This document shows, one piece after another, positions 1 to 7,264 of a stretch of 15,331 nucleotides of DNA. The notes under the pieces are model-generated. The model did not search any database. It was not told where the DNA came from and saw only the letters and a list, made by a program, of their open reading frames with translations. Both the position numbers and the translations under genes were made by a program. Source of the stretch: CAYOHP01 sp964403795 [NCBI: uncultured bacterium] (GTDB taxonomy: Bacteria > Muiribacteriota > UBA6191 > CAZXTJ01); assembly GCA_964403795.1 (NCBI GenBank), contig CAYOHP010000154.1, positions 1 through 15,331 of the forward strand, given 5' to 3'. The first letter of the stretch is position 1. Each line of letters opens with the position of its first letter.

Positions 1-85
1 TCGCTCGCGGTCGGGCTCCGCCTCCGCTGCTCCCCCGGGGTGAACCCGGGGCGCTCCGGCTCCGCCCGAGGCCCTGCCCGGGGCC
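1..85. terminator. Noncoding end of window with GC hairpin, likely terminator of the downstream-facing kinase gene
   Basis: No convincing gene is seen in these 85 bases. A 7-bp perfect stem lies at 33-51: CCCCGGG, loop GTGAA, CCCGGGG. The stop codon of the minus-strand kinase is at 86-88, so the hairpin sits about 35 bases past it. It has no T-tract, so intrinsic termination is an inference. The rest is low-complexity text built on repeats of GGCTCCGCC and resembles degenerate palindromic intergenic sequence. Confidence 0.35.
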
Positions 86-2146
86 CTACCGGACCAGCAG
101 GAAGCGCCGGGGCATGAGCCCCTCGTCGGCCTCCAGGCGGTACTCCTTGTGGCGACCGGGCGGGAGCCAGTCGCCCGGGACCTTCACCACCACCCACTCG
201 CTGTGCTCGACCGGGATCCGCACCGTGGCCCCGCCCCGGAACCCGAGCCGGAGCGGTGGCCCGGAGCGATCGGAGCCGGTCTCCAGCGCCAGGGTCACCG
301 GCCCGCTGCCTTCGAGGCCGGGCGGGAGCTGGCCCTCGGGCAGTTCGAGCGGCACCCCGCTCCCCGAGGGCGCCGCCGTCAGGGTCTCCTGGCCGAGCCT
401 CAGCCGGCAGGCCCGGCGCACCTCGGGACTCCCGGCCTCCAGCCGGTCCAGGGCGTGGTAGAGCCCCATCTCGAGCCGACCCGTGGTGGCCTTGCCCAGC
501 CACCCCTGGGCGAAGGCCTCGGCGAGCGGCTCGAACCGGGCCAGCGCCTCGGCATCGTCCCCGGGCTGCGCCAGGCGGGTCATCAGCCCTTCCAGGGCAT
601 CGGCCATGGAAGCCAGCACCAGACCCGGCGGGATCGGCGCCGGCACGGCCCGGCCTTCCCGGTCGACCAGCTCGAACGCCGCCTCCTGCCAAGGCTGGCC
701 CTGGGGCGGGGCCGGCAGCACCAGGACCGGGTTCTGCTCGGAGCGTCCCCGCGGGATCTCCTGGATGCCCCCCGGGTTCCGGACGCTGCCCCGGGCGAAG
801 GCCTGGGCCGGCGTCCTCCACCCGAGTTGCAGCCGTCCGCCCTCCAGGTACCGGAGCCGTGGCGTTCCCGGGACGAAGTCCTCGGGGAAGGCCGCCGGCG
901 CGCCCTCGGGAGCCGGATCGGTTCCCGGGCCTCCCGGATCCGTCCCCGACCCGGGTCGGGCCCAGCGCAGCATCCCCAGTGCGACTACGCAGAGGGCCAC
1001 CCCGGCGGCCATCCCCTGGCGGGCCCGGGAGCCTGCGGCGGCGCCGGGAGCCGAAGCCGCCGGGGGGCGGCCCAGACTTCCCGGGCCGCTGGCTGCCAGG
1101 GGGCGTCCGGCTTGGGCCCTGGCGCCCGCCCTCGCAGCCGGACCCGGTGCCTGGGCCGGTGCCACCGGCGCCACTTCTTCGGCGGTGCGGGTGGCCTTGG
1201 CCTCGCCGCTGCGCTCGTGGGTCGGTCCGCTGGCGGCCACATGGGTCACCGCGTCCTCGTCCGATCCCGGCTCCGGGGCGTACCCCCCGGGGACATGGCG
1301 GGCCACCGCGGCGGCGTCGGCGCGGGCCAGGGTCGCCTCGTCCCCGAGCAGGGCCAAGGCCTCGGCCGCGCTCCGGGGGCGCTGTTCGGGCGAGGGGTGG
1401 CAGAGCCGGTCGAGCAGCTTCTGCAGGCCCGGGTTCTGGTAGCCGCCCGAACCGTGGATCCGGGGCAGCTCCAGGTCCGCATCCAGGAAGGCGGTGAGCG
1501 CCCACCCGTAGTGGGCGGCGGGGTGCTGGCCCACCGCGAACTCCCAGAGCGCGACCCCCAGGCCGAAGAGGTCGCCCTGGGGTGTCCAGCGCTTCCCCAG
1601 GAGGACCTCCGGGGGCATGTACCGGGGAGTCCCCAGCACCGCGCCGGTGTCGGTCAGGGTGCTGGCCTCCTCGCTGCCCACCAGGCCGAGGTCGGCCAGG
1701 GCCGCCGAGCCGTCCTCCCGGAGCAGGATGTTCTGGGGCTTCACGTCGCGGTGGACCAGTCCCGCTCGGTGCAGGGTGTCGATCCCGGCGAGGAGCTCCC
1801 GGGCCACCTTGCGGGCCCGCGCCGGAGGGGCCGGGGTGTGCTTGGGGAGCTGGCCCGAGAGGGTGCCGCCGCCCATCCACTCGAGCAGCAGGTAGGGCGG
1901 GTCGTGTTCGAGATCGAACTCGTAGACCTTCACCAGGTGCGGGCTGGAGAGGTTCCGCATGGCCTCGGCCTCCCGGCGGAAGCGGCGCACCGCGGGATCG
2001 CTGGAAGCCCGGAGCAGGATCTTCAGGGCCGCCGGTCCGCCCTGGGGCTTCCGTTCCACCCGGTAGACGTGGGCGAACCCGCCTTCCCCGACCCGCTTGG
2101 GCGAGCCGAAGCGGGCGAGCAGGGCGCGTTCTTCCGGGCGGGCCAT
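86..2146 (-). CDS. Membrane-anchored Hanks-type Ser/Thr protein kinase
   Basis: 686 aa. The N-terminal half is a complete kinase domain (about residues 14-268). It has the glycine loop GEGGFAHVY at 20-28, ATP-anchoring Lys42 in AALK, catalytic loop HRDVKPQN at 132-139, DLG in place of DFG at 152-154, and activation-segment end GTPRYMPPE at 172-180, so it is probably active. An Ala/Pro/Gly-rich linker (about 290-378) leads to one membrane segment (about 379-393). A roughly 290-residue domain follows that should lie outside the cytoplasm and that I do not recognise. This is the usual receptor-kinase plan: the outer domain senses and the inner kinase phosphorylates Ser/Thr on unknown substrates. 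The start at 2146 was chosen because homology begins at once, the open frame upstream overlaps the divergent lipoprotein gene and reads as Arg/Ala/Pro-rich shadow sequence, and a TACGAT hexamer lies six bases before this ATG. Confidence 0.93.
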   Translation of the reverse strand: MARPEERALLARFGSPKRVGEGGFAHVYRVERKPQGGPAALKILLRASSDPAVRRFRREAEAMRNLSSPHLVKVYEFDLEHDPPYLLLEWMGGGTLSGQLPKHTPAPPARARKVARELLAGIDTLHRAGLVHRDVKPQNILLREDGSAALADLGLVGSEEASTLTDTGAVLGTPRYMPPEVLLGKRWTPQGDLFGLGVALWEFAVGQHPAAHYGWALTAFLDADLELPRIHGSGGYQNPGLQKLLDRLCHPSPEQRPRSAAEALALLGDEATLARADAAAVARHVPGGYAPEPGSDEDAVTHVAASGPTHERSGEAKATRTAEEVAPVAPAQAPGPAARAGARAQAGRPLAASGPGSLGRPPAASAPGAAAGSRARQGMAAGVALCVVALGMLRWARPGSGTDPGGPGTDPAPEGAPAAFPEDFVPGTPRLRYLEGGRLQLGWRTPAQAFARGSVRNPGGIQEIPRGRSEQNPVLVLPAPPQGQPWQEAAFELVDREGRAVPAPIPPGLVLASMADALEGLMTRLAQPGDDAEALARFEPLAEAFAQGWLGKATTGRLEMGLYHALDRLEAGSPEVRRACRLRLGQETLTAAPSGSGVPLELPEGQLPPGLEGSGPVTLALETGSDRSGPPLRLGFRGGATVRIPVEHSEWVVVKVPGDWLPPGRHKEYRLEADEGLMPRRFLLVR

Positions 2147-2158
2147 GCTCCCATCGTA
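2147..2158 (-). promoter_or_regulatory. Candidate -10 element of the kinase gene, leaderless arrangement
   Basis: On the minus strand TACGAT (2153-2158) is followed by six bases (GGGAGC) and then the ATG. A start site 6-7 bases after a -10 would put the first transcribed base on the start codon. No good -35 hexamer is seen at 16-18 bases upstream. The GGGAG next to the ATG is too close to act as a normal Shine-Dalgarno site. Confidence 0.4.
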
Positions 2159-2185
2159 ACGGACGGAGGTGCCCGGCCTGGGGTG

Positions 2186-2191
2186 TACGCT
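2186..2191 (+). promoter_or_regulatory. Candidate -10 element of the TPR lipoprotein gene
   Basis: TACGCT lies ten bases before the ATG at 2202, in the 55-base divergent region shared with the kinase. Expected transcription would begin only 3-4 bases before the start codon. No Shine-Dalgarno sequence is present between the two and no -35 match is clear. Confidence 0.35.
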
Positions 2192-2201
2192 GGCCTCCGC
2201 A

Positions 2202-3140
2202 ATGCAGCCGATCCGGTCGGTGATCCCTCTCCTGGCCTGCCTCCTGGCGGCCGGCTGCGGGCAGGACGTCGACGGGGCCGCCAAGGAACTGCGCGCCGTC
2301 CTGCAGGCCGCCGAGGCTGGCCCGGTGGCCGGCGCCTCCGACCGGATCCGGCAGGCAGTCGCGCGGGCGCCGGACGACGCGGGGGTGCGAACCCTGGCGG
2401 CCCGGGCCGGCATGGCCCTGGGACTGAGCGCCGAGGCCCTCGGGCATGCCCGGGAGGCCTGGGTCCGGGGGCCCAATCGGGAACGGCGCAGACTCCTGGC
2501 CGAAGGGCTACTCCGGATCGGCAAGCCCGACGACGGGGGTGACGAGGCCGAGGCGGTCCTGGCCGAGGAGCCTCAGGACCGAGCCGCCCGGGCGACCGCG
2601 GGGGTGGCCTGGGTCCCGGCGGGGTGGGTCGAGGAGGCGGTCCGGGCCGCCGAGGACCTCCGGAGGCTTGCCCCCGGCGATCCCTCGGCCAGGGCCAGGG
2701 TCGGCTTCGTGCTGGTCCGGGCCGGGCGTGGGGTCGAGGCCAAGGGAATGGTCTCCGACCTGGCGCCTGCCGGGCTGGAGGACCCCTACGACCTTTCGCT
2801 CCTGGGGACCACCCTGTACGAGCTGCAGGCCGGAGCCGGCGCCGTGGCAGCCTTCGAGCGGGCCCTGCAGAAGGTGCCGGAGGACCCCGACCTGCTCTTC
2901 AACCTGGGGGCCGCCCGACTCCTCGGCGACGACTTCCGGGCCGCCAAGGATGCCTACGACCGGATCCTCGCCCGGAATCCCGAAGACGCCAAGGCGCTCG
3001 GCCAAGTGGCCTACTGCATGTTCCGCATGGGGCGCCTGGAGAGCGCGATCGCCACCATCCGGAAGGCCAGGGCGGCGGATCCCGACGACAAGGTCCTCGA
3101 GATGCTCGAGGCCGAGATCGGTCGCGGGCCCGGACCCTGA
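2202..3140 (+). CDS. TPR-repeat lipoprotein
   Basis: 312 aa. The N-terminus is a lipoprotein signal: Arg5, a hydrophobic run, then lipobox LAAGC with Cys19 as the expected lipidated residue. The mature protein should therefore be anchored on the periplasmic or outer face of a membrane. The rest is alpha-helical. An N-terminal helical part (about 20-190) has degenerate tetratricopeptide-like units. Clearer TPRs lie at about 194-300, with the Gly/Ala/Pro spacing typical of the family (for example DLLFNLGAARLLGDDFRAA). TPR proteins act as protein-binding scaffolds, and the partner is not evident. The ATG at 2202 was chosen over an in-frame GTG at 2169 because it starts the signal peptide directly. 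The gene diverges from a kinase gene and converges on a HEAT-repeat gene only seven bases after its stop. Confidence 0.88.
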   Translation: MQPIRSVIPLLACLLAAGCGQDVDGAAKELRAVLQAAEAGPVAGASDRIRQAVARAPDDAGVRTLAARAGMALGLSAEALGHAREAWVRGPNRERRRLLAEGLLRIGKPDDGGDEAEAVLAEEPQDRAARATAGVAWVPAGWVEEAVRAAEDLRRLAPGDPSARARVGFVLVRAGRGVEAKGMVSDLAPAGLEDPYDLSLLGTTLYELQAGAGAVAAFERALQKVPEDPDLLFNLGAARLLGDDFRAAKDAYDRILARNPEDAKALGQVAYCMFRMGRLESAIATIRKARAADPDDKVLEMLEAEIGRGPGP

Positions 3141-3142
3141 TC

Positions 3143-3155
3143 CGGCCTCAGGCCG
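3143..3155. terminator. Short hairpin between convergent genes
   Basis: CGGCC, loop TCA, GGCCG form a 5-bp stem exactly where the TPR lipoprotein (stop ends 3140) meets the HEAT gene (stop begins 3148). It could end transcription from both sides, but it lacks T-tracts and overlaps the last codons of the HEAT gene, so this is weak. Confidence 0.25.
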
Positions 3156-4044
3156 CCAGGATCCGGAGGGACGGCGCCGGGGGGAGGCGACCGGTCGACT
3201 GCTGGGCCCGGTAGATGACGTTGTTGTCGGCGTCCTGGGCCAGCCGCTCGAGGAGTTCACGCCCGTTGCTCACCCGGTCCCCCACTTCGCCCAGGACCCA
3301 GGCGGCCGAGCTGCGGTACCGGGGGTTCTGGTGGTGGATCATCTCGTGGAGCAGGGGCTCGGCCTGGCGGACCCCCAGGGCGAGGAGCGAGCGGATGGCA
3401 TTGGCCCGGACCCGGTTGGAGCGGTCCTTGGCCAGGGTGGCCAGGGCCGCAACCAGTTCCTTGCCCTCGCAGACCCCGTCCAGGGCCTCGACGGCATTGG
3501 CGCGCACCCGGGGGGTGGTGTCCTGGAGGGCCTTGAAGAACACCGACTTCAGGGTGGGATTGCGGAGCCTGGCCAGGAGCGAGACCACGGTGGCCCGGAT
3601 CCGGTCCTCGCTGCTCTCGTGGGCCCGGGTCGCCTGCAGGAAGCCGAAGATGGCGGGCTGGGGCGCCTGGGCCAGGGACCGGATGATGTGCAGCTTCTGG
3701 CGGACCTGCTTGGCGGCCTGGTAGCTGTCGAGGAGCAGGCGCAGGGCCTGGGGGTCGGCGATCTCGCCCAGGATCTCGGTGGCGGTCTCGAGGATGCAGG
3801 TTTCGTCCCCGAGCCGCTCGCGGAAGGCCTCGACCACTTCGGGGCGGGGCCAGAGGACCCTCAGGACCTTGAGCGCTTCGTTGCGGTTGTAGCCCTGGCG
3901 GTCGCCCCGGCAGACCTTGACGAGGGACTCCACCACGGGAGCCTCGAACTGGTCCGCCTCGCAACCGACGAGGCTCTTCAGGACCTGGTATCGCTCGTGG
4001 GGATCTCGATGCCCCAGCCTGGAGACGACGTCTTCTACGTTCAA
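3148..4044 (-). CDS. HEAT-repeat / PBS-lyase-like repeat protein
   Basis: 298 aa from the chosen TTG start. There is no signal peptide or membrane segment, so it is probably cytoplasmic. The whole chain is a run of helical HEAT-type repeats. The clearest units contain TPRVRANAVEAL, SNRVRANAIRSL and NPRYRSSAAWVLGEVGD (about residues 175-265), with the DxxxRxxAxxxL pattern of the family. Such proteins are scaffolds, and no catalytic residues are seen. Start choice: the frame is open to a GTG at 4131 and has another GTG at 4056. The 29 codons before 4044 often end in A or T (CAA, GGA, TCA, CGA, ACA), unlike the body, while GGTGGAGG lies five bases before the TTG at 4044 and a TATAAT promoter lies about 105 bases upstream. 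The function is not assigned. A lysis or modification enzyme is excluded by the lack of motifs. Confidence 0.85.
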   Translation of the reverse strand: MNVEDVVSRLGHRDPHERYQVLKSLVGCEADQFEAPVVESLVKVCRGDRQGYNRNEALKVLRVLWPRPEVVEAFRERLGDETCILETATEILGEIADPQALRLLLDSYQAAKQVRQKLHIIRSLAQAPQPAIFGFLQATRAHESSEDRIRATVVSLLARLRNPTLKSVFFKALQDTTPRVRANAVEALDGVCEGKELVAALATLAKDRSNRVRANAIRSLLALGVRQAEPLLHEMIHHQNPRYRSSAAWVLGEVGDRVSNGRELLERLAQDADNNVIYRAQQSTGRLPPAPSLRILAA

Positions 4045-4125
4045 CCCATCCTCCACCTGTGTTCGTGAGGGGAGTTCGCCGGCACCCGTTCCGGTGGAGG
4101 GTCCCGTACGACCCTCCGTTCCCCT

Positions 4126-4153
4126 TTGCACATGTGTGGCCGTCTGCGATTAT
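4126..4153 (+). promoter_or_regulatory. Candidate promoter of the M28 peptidase gene
   Basis: TTGCAC (4126-4131), a 16-base spacer and GATTAT (4148-4153) match the housekeeping -35/-10 pattern at four of six positions each. This predicts a leader of about 80 bases before the ATG at 4243. The -10 overlaps the opposite-strand TATAAT. Confidence 0.4.
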
Positions 4154-4176
4154 AGGGACCTGGCCGGGAGTGGCTA
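4149..4176 (-). promoter_or_regulatory. Housekeeping-type promoter of the HEAT gene
   Basis: On the minus strand TAGCCA (4171-4176), a 16-base spacer and a perfect TATAAT (4149-4154) are seen. An exact TATAAT is notable in sequence this GC-rich. Transcription would begin near 4142, about 98 bases before the TTG start at 4044. Confidence 0.55.
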
Positions 4177-4242
4177 CCCCCCCCTCCCGGTTTTTTTCCG
4201 GCCTGCTCCCCGAGCGGGTTCCGGCCCTTCCGAGAGGACACC

Positions 4243-6060
4243 ATGACCGTCTGCCCCCGGTACGTCTCCACCACTCTGGTCCTTGCCCTGGGGGTGACCG
4301 CCTCGGCCTCGGGCCAGGCGTGGCGGGAGCTGGACCCCTTCGACCCCGTCCGCATGCTCGGGGACGTGCGCCTGCTCGCGTCCGGGGCCCTCGAGGGTCG
4401 GGCCTCGGGAACCCCTGGCGGCGACCGGGCGGCGGCCTACCTCGCCGGCGAGATGATGCGGCTCGGGCTCCGGCCGGGGTTCCCCCAGGGGGCCGGGTTC
4501 CTGCAGGAGTTCCCCATCATCCTGGGGACCCGGACGGGCCCCGGGAACCGGTTCTCGGTGGGCGGCCGCGAGTTCGTGCTGGGCAAGGACTTCGCACCCT
4601 TCCCCTACGCCTCGGACGGCGAGTTCGACGGCGAGGTGGTGTTCGCCGGCTTCGGGATCCGGGCACCGGCTCTCGGGTACGACGACTTCGCCGGCCTCGA
4701 AGTGGGTGGGAAGACCGTGGTGGTGGTCGACGGCGAGCCCCGGGAAGCGGACCAGGACTCCCCCTTCCGCAGCCCCGAGGCCTTCCGCTTCCGCGAGGTC
4801 CGGGCCAAGGCGGTCACCGCCCGCGATCTGGGGGCCCGGGCGCTGGTCGTGGTGCCCCACCCCTCCCGGGCCGGAGCCGCCCTGCTGACCGACGGGAAGG
4901 GGCCGGCAGGGAGCCGGGCCGGGATCCCGGTCCTGGCCCTCTCGGGAGAGGCCGCCGGGCGCGTCCTGGGGATTGGCCCCGGATCGCTCCCGGAGAGGGT
5001 GGCGGGGTTCGACGCTAGTGGGATGCCGGCGTCCGCTGCCTTGTCCGGGACCAAGGTGATCGGCAAGGTCTCCATCCTGGAGATCCCGGGTAAGGCCTGG
5101 AACGTGGCCGGCGTGGTCCCAGGAACCCGCCCGGACCGGGGAGCCGTGGTGGTCGGGGCCCACCTGGACCATCTCGGCCAGGGCGGGCCCGGAAGCCTGG
5201 CTCCGGACGCCCTGGGGGCGGTCCACCACGGGGCCGACGACAACGCCTCCGGGGTCTCCGGCCTGCTCGCCATTGCCCGGGACCTCAGGCGGCGACCCGC
5301 CGAACGGGACGTGTGGGTGGTGGCGTTCGCGGCCGAGGAGATGGGGATCCTGGGATCCTCCTTCTTCGTGCGCTCGGATCCGGCGTTGAAGGCCCGGATG
5401 ACCGCCATGGTCAACCTCGACATGATCGGGCGCCTGCAGGGCCGCAAGGTGTTCGTCCACGGGGTGGGGACGGCCGAGGGACTCGAGCCCCTGGTCCGGG
5501 GGGTGCTCGATCCCCTGGGGCTCGAGGGGAGCTTCAGTTCCGACGGCTACGGCCCCTCGGACCACACCTCGTTCTACGCCGCCGGGGTGCCGGTGCTCTT
5601 CTTCTTCACCGGGCCCCATACCGACTACCACCGGCCCACCGACACGTGGGAGAAGGTGAACGGCCCCGGACTCGCCCTGGTGGCGCGGGCCGCGGGCCGC
5701 ACCGTGCGGACCCTGGCCGATCGCGCCGAGCCGCTGGTCCTCAAGGCCGCGGCTGCCCCGCCCCGGGCCCATGGGAGCGGCTCCGGGGGCGGCTACGGAC
5801 CCTATTTCGGGTCGATCCCCGATTTCGCCGAGGTGGCGGGCGGGGTCCGTCTCTCGGGGGTGCGCCCGGGGAGCCCGGCCGAGAAGGCCGGGATCCGGGC
5901 CGGCGACGTCCTGGTCGGCTTCGGGGGCAAGCCCTTGCAGAACCTCCAGGACTTCACCATGGCGCTCAGGGCGTTCCGCCCCGGCGACAAGGTGGACGTC
6001 GTCGTCGAACGGGACGGCGCCCGTCGTACCTTCCCCTGCACGCTGGAAGCCAGGAAGTAG
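4243..6060 (+). CDS. Exported M28-family zinc peptidase with PA-like insert and C-terminal PDZ domain
   Basis: 605 aa. A Sec signal peptide covers about residues 1-25 (TTLVLALGVTASASGQA), so it acts outside the cytoplasm. M28 enzymes are two-zinc amino- or carboxypeptidases. The ligand set is complete: His307 and Asp309 in GAHLDHLG, the bridging Asp in GADDNASG (332/333), the catalytic and ligand pair Glu365-Glu366 in AFAAEEMG, Asp393 in NLDMIG, and His463 in DYHRPTDT. Residues about 130-270, inserted before the catalytic core, look like a protease-associated (PA) domain. A PDZ domain fills about 520-603, with GVRPGSPAEKAGIRAGDVLV, and could bind substrate or partner C-termini. GAGAGG lies six bases before the ATG. 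The gene is monocistronic between a divergent and a convergent neighbour. The substrate is unknown; scavenging of peptides is the simplest guess. Confidence 0.94.
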   Translation: MTVCPRYVSTTLVLALGVTASASGQAWRELDPFDPVRMLGDVRLLASGALEGRASGTPGGDRAAAYLAGEMMRLGLRPGFPQGAGFLQEFPIILGTRTGPGNRFSVGGREFVLGKDFAPFPYASDGEFDGEVVFAGFGIRAPALGYDDFAGLEVGGKTVVVVDGEPREADQDSPFRSPEAFRFREVRAKAVTARDLGARALVVVPHPSRAGAALLTDGKGPAGSRAGIPVLALSGEAAGRVLGIGPGSLPERVAGFDASGMPASAALSGTKVIGKVSILEIPGKAWNVAGVVPGTRPDRGAVVVGAHLDHLGQGGPGSLAPDALGAVHHGADDNASGVSGLLAIARDLRRRPAERDVWVVAFAAEEMGILGSSFFVRSDPALKARMTAMVNLDMIGRLQGRKVFVHGVGTAEGLEPLVRGVLDPLGLEGSFSSDGYGPSDHTSFYAAGVPVLFFFTGPHTDYHRPTDTWEKVNGPGLALVARAAGRTVRTLADRAEPLVLKAAAAPPRAHGSGSGGGYGPYFGSIPDFAEVAGGVRLSGVRPGSPAEKAGIRAGDVLVGFGGKPLQNLQDFTMALRAFRPGDKVDVVVERDGARRTFPCTLEARK

Positions 6061-6079
6061 GCGATCCCGGCCTCGACGA

Positions 6080-6847
6080 CTAATCAGCCTCGGAGGGGAC
6101 GACCTCGGTCAGGGAGAAGCGGGTCGGCACCGTCACCCACATGAAGGCGACCTTGACCTTGAGGTTGCCGGAGGCCTGGGTCGAGACCGGTCGGCCGAGG
6201 TCGAGGTCGATCAGGTAGCGACCCTTGACGTCGGCCTTGACGCTCTCGCCCGGGGCCTCGACGGTGTGGAAGTCGAGGATCTCCTGGGTGCGACCGGCGG
6301 CGTCGGTCTGGCTCCCCTTGTAGGTATAGGTCGTCGAGGTGCGGATCTTGGTGAAGGAGCCGGGCATGTCGAGCTTGGGTGCCCACTGCACGGCCTGGAC
6401 GGTCCAGGACTGGCCCACGGCCACGTCGCCGGCGGGCAGCGGGGGGAAGAGACCGGGGGCGTTCTTCACGAAGGCCCCGTCGATGGGGTGGTCGACCTGG
6501 GGCGAGGTCAGGTTGGAGGCGGTACCCCGGTCGTCCATGTCGAAGGTCACCGTCGAGTTGCCGACCGTGAACTTGTTCGAGGTACCGGAGATGGCGGCAC
6601 TGAGGCGGACCGCGACCTCGGGGCAGGCGGCGGTGAAGGCGTAGTCCACCGTGCTCTGGATGGTGCCCTGGCTGGGGGGCTCGGTGGTGTTGGTCACCCG
6701 GTAGACGAAGCCGGCCCCCGAATCGAAGCGGTAGCCCAGCGGCTTGGCCCATGCGCCCTGGGTCAGGGCGGCCGACAGGACGAGGGCGAGGCTCCCGGAA
6801 ACGATGCTCGCGGTCCCCATGCGGGACCCCATGTGCCGGATCGTCAC
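6080..6847 (-). CDS. Exported beta-rich protein of unknown function
   Basis: 255 aa. A Sec signal peptide is clear: hydrophobic residues about 12-28 and a likely cleavage after AWA at 34, before KPLG. There is no lipobox or later membrane segment, so it is probably periplasmic or secreted. The mature part is rich in alternating Thr/Ser/Val stretches typical of beta-sheet, for example GFVYRVTN, TSTTYTYKGS and GRYLIDLDLGRP. It has one Cys and no catalytic motif that I recognise. The layout of an opening FVYRV strand, a central PLPAGDVAVGQSW segment and a closing GRYLIDL segment resembles uncharacterised exported domain families (DUF6263-like), but I cannot confirm this. The GTG start is fixed by an AAGGAGG ribosome site eight bases upstream. 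The stop faces that of the M28 peptidase, with 19 bases between. Confidence 0.85.
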   Translation of the reverse strand: MTIRHMGSRMGTASIVSGSLALVLSAALTQGAWAKPLGYRFDSGAGFVYRVTNTTEPPSQGTIQSTVDYAFTAACPEVAVRLSAAISGTSNKFTVGNSTVTFDMDDRGTASNLTSPQVDHPIDGAFVKNAPGLFPPLPAGDVAVGQSWTVQAVQWAPKLDMPGSFTKIRTSTTYTYKGSQTDAAGRTQEILDFHTVEAPGESVKADVKGRYLIDLDLGRPVSTQASGNLKVKVAFMWVTVPTRFSLTEVVPSEAD

Positions 6848-6855
6848 TTCTGCAT

Positions 6856-6862
6856 CCTCCTT
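6856..6862 (-). promoter_or_regulatory. Strong Shine-Dalgarno site fixing a GTG start
   Basis: On the minus strand AAGGAGG is followed by eight bases and GTG (6847). It is one of the few canonical ribosome-binding sites in the window, and it stands out because several neighbours have none. Confidence 0.75.
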
Positions 6863-6876
6863 CGATCCGGGGGGGG

Positions 6877-6906
6877 ATGCTAGGACCCGGGGGCCTCCCC
6901 TGGCAA
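6877..6906 (-). promoter_or_regulatory. Promoter of the exported unknown protein
   Basis: On the minus strand TTGCCA (6901-6906), an 18-base spacer and TAGCAT (6877-6882) match -35 (5 of 6) and -10 (4 of 6). Transcription would start near 6870, giving a leader of about 23 bases containing AAGGAGG. The TAG of this -10 is also the stop codon of the small open frame upstream. Confidence 0.5.
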
Positions 6907-7137
6907 ATCGTCCGATCGCGTCGCAACCTTCGCCGGGTCCGGCTCGCCGGATGCATGCGCTTCGGCGGGATCGCCGGCCGGGTCCCGGCCTTGGGCTTCC
7001 CGATCGGGCGGGAGTTCCCGGTCCGGTCGGGCCTGGACGTCCCCTCCGGGGAGGCTGGCGGCGTCCGAGTCCTCGCCTGCCGTCTTCAACAGGACGAAGG
7101 CCGCGAACACCGCCAGGATCAGGATCAGATGGGCCAC
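6880..7137 (-). CDS. Possible small single-pass membrane protein
   Basis: 85 aa from a GTG. Residues 1-18 are a hydrophobic run (AHLILILAVFAAFVLL), followed by a highly charged tail rich in Asp, Glu, Pro and Arg that is probably disordered. It resembles no family that I know. In favour of it being real: the 360-base region has no other gene, third positions are mostly G or C, the sequence has a sensible membrane-plus-tail layout, and a good promoter (TTGACC, 17 bases, TACGGT) ends six bases before the GTG. Against: it is short, has no ribosome-binding site, and the frame stays open upstream (an in-frame TTG at 7161 would add eight residues). It diverges from the chemoreceptor-like gene. Confidence 0.42.
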   Translation of the reverse strand: MAHLILILAVFAAFVLLKTAGEDSDAASLPGGDVQARPDRELPPDREAQGRDPAGDPAEAHASGEPDPAKVATRSDDLPGEAPGS

Positions 7138-7143
7138 CGCGCC

Positions 7144-7172
7144 ACCGTAGGCGTTCCCCAACCGGCGGTCAA
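7144..7172 (-). promoter_or_regulatory. Promoter of the small membrane ORF, leaderless arrangement
   Basis: On the minus strand TTGACC (7167-7172; five of six to TTGACA), a 17-base spacer and TACGGT (7144-7149) are followed by six bases and GTG (7137). The geometry predicts transcription starting at the start codon. Confidence 0.45.
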
Positions 7173-7228
7173 CCGGCAGCCAGGGGCGCTCCGGCTGCCG
7201 CCGGATCGGCGGGGCTGAGGTCGGGAAG

Positions 7229-7257
7229 TTGCCTCGGGTTCCGGGCCCGACTACCGT
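7229..7257 (+). promoter_or_regulatory. Promoter of the chemoreceptor-like gene, leaderless arrangement
   Basis: TTGCCT (7229-7234), a 17-base spacer and TACCGT (7252-7257) are followed by seven bases and ATG (7265). There is no Shine-Dalgarno site. The spacing predicts a leaderless mRNA and supports the ATG at 7265 over the GTG or TTG further up. Confidence 0.5.
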
Positions 7258-7264
7258 GGGCCGG

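Noticed and set aside
2147-2524. Longer N-terminus for the first kinase (126 extra residues)
   Set aside because: The extension overlaps the start and lipobox of the divergent lipoprotein gene and reads as Arg/Ala/Pro/Ser shadow sequence. The kinase homology and the -10 box both fit the ATG at 2146.
149-2542. A 797-codon open frame on the plus strand across the first kinase gene
   Set aside because: It lies antisense to an intact kinase domain with all its motifs, and its own translation is low-complexity.
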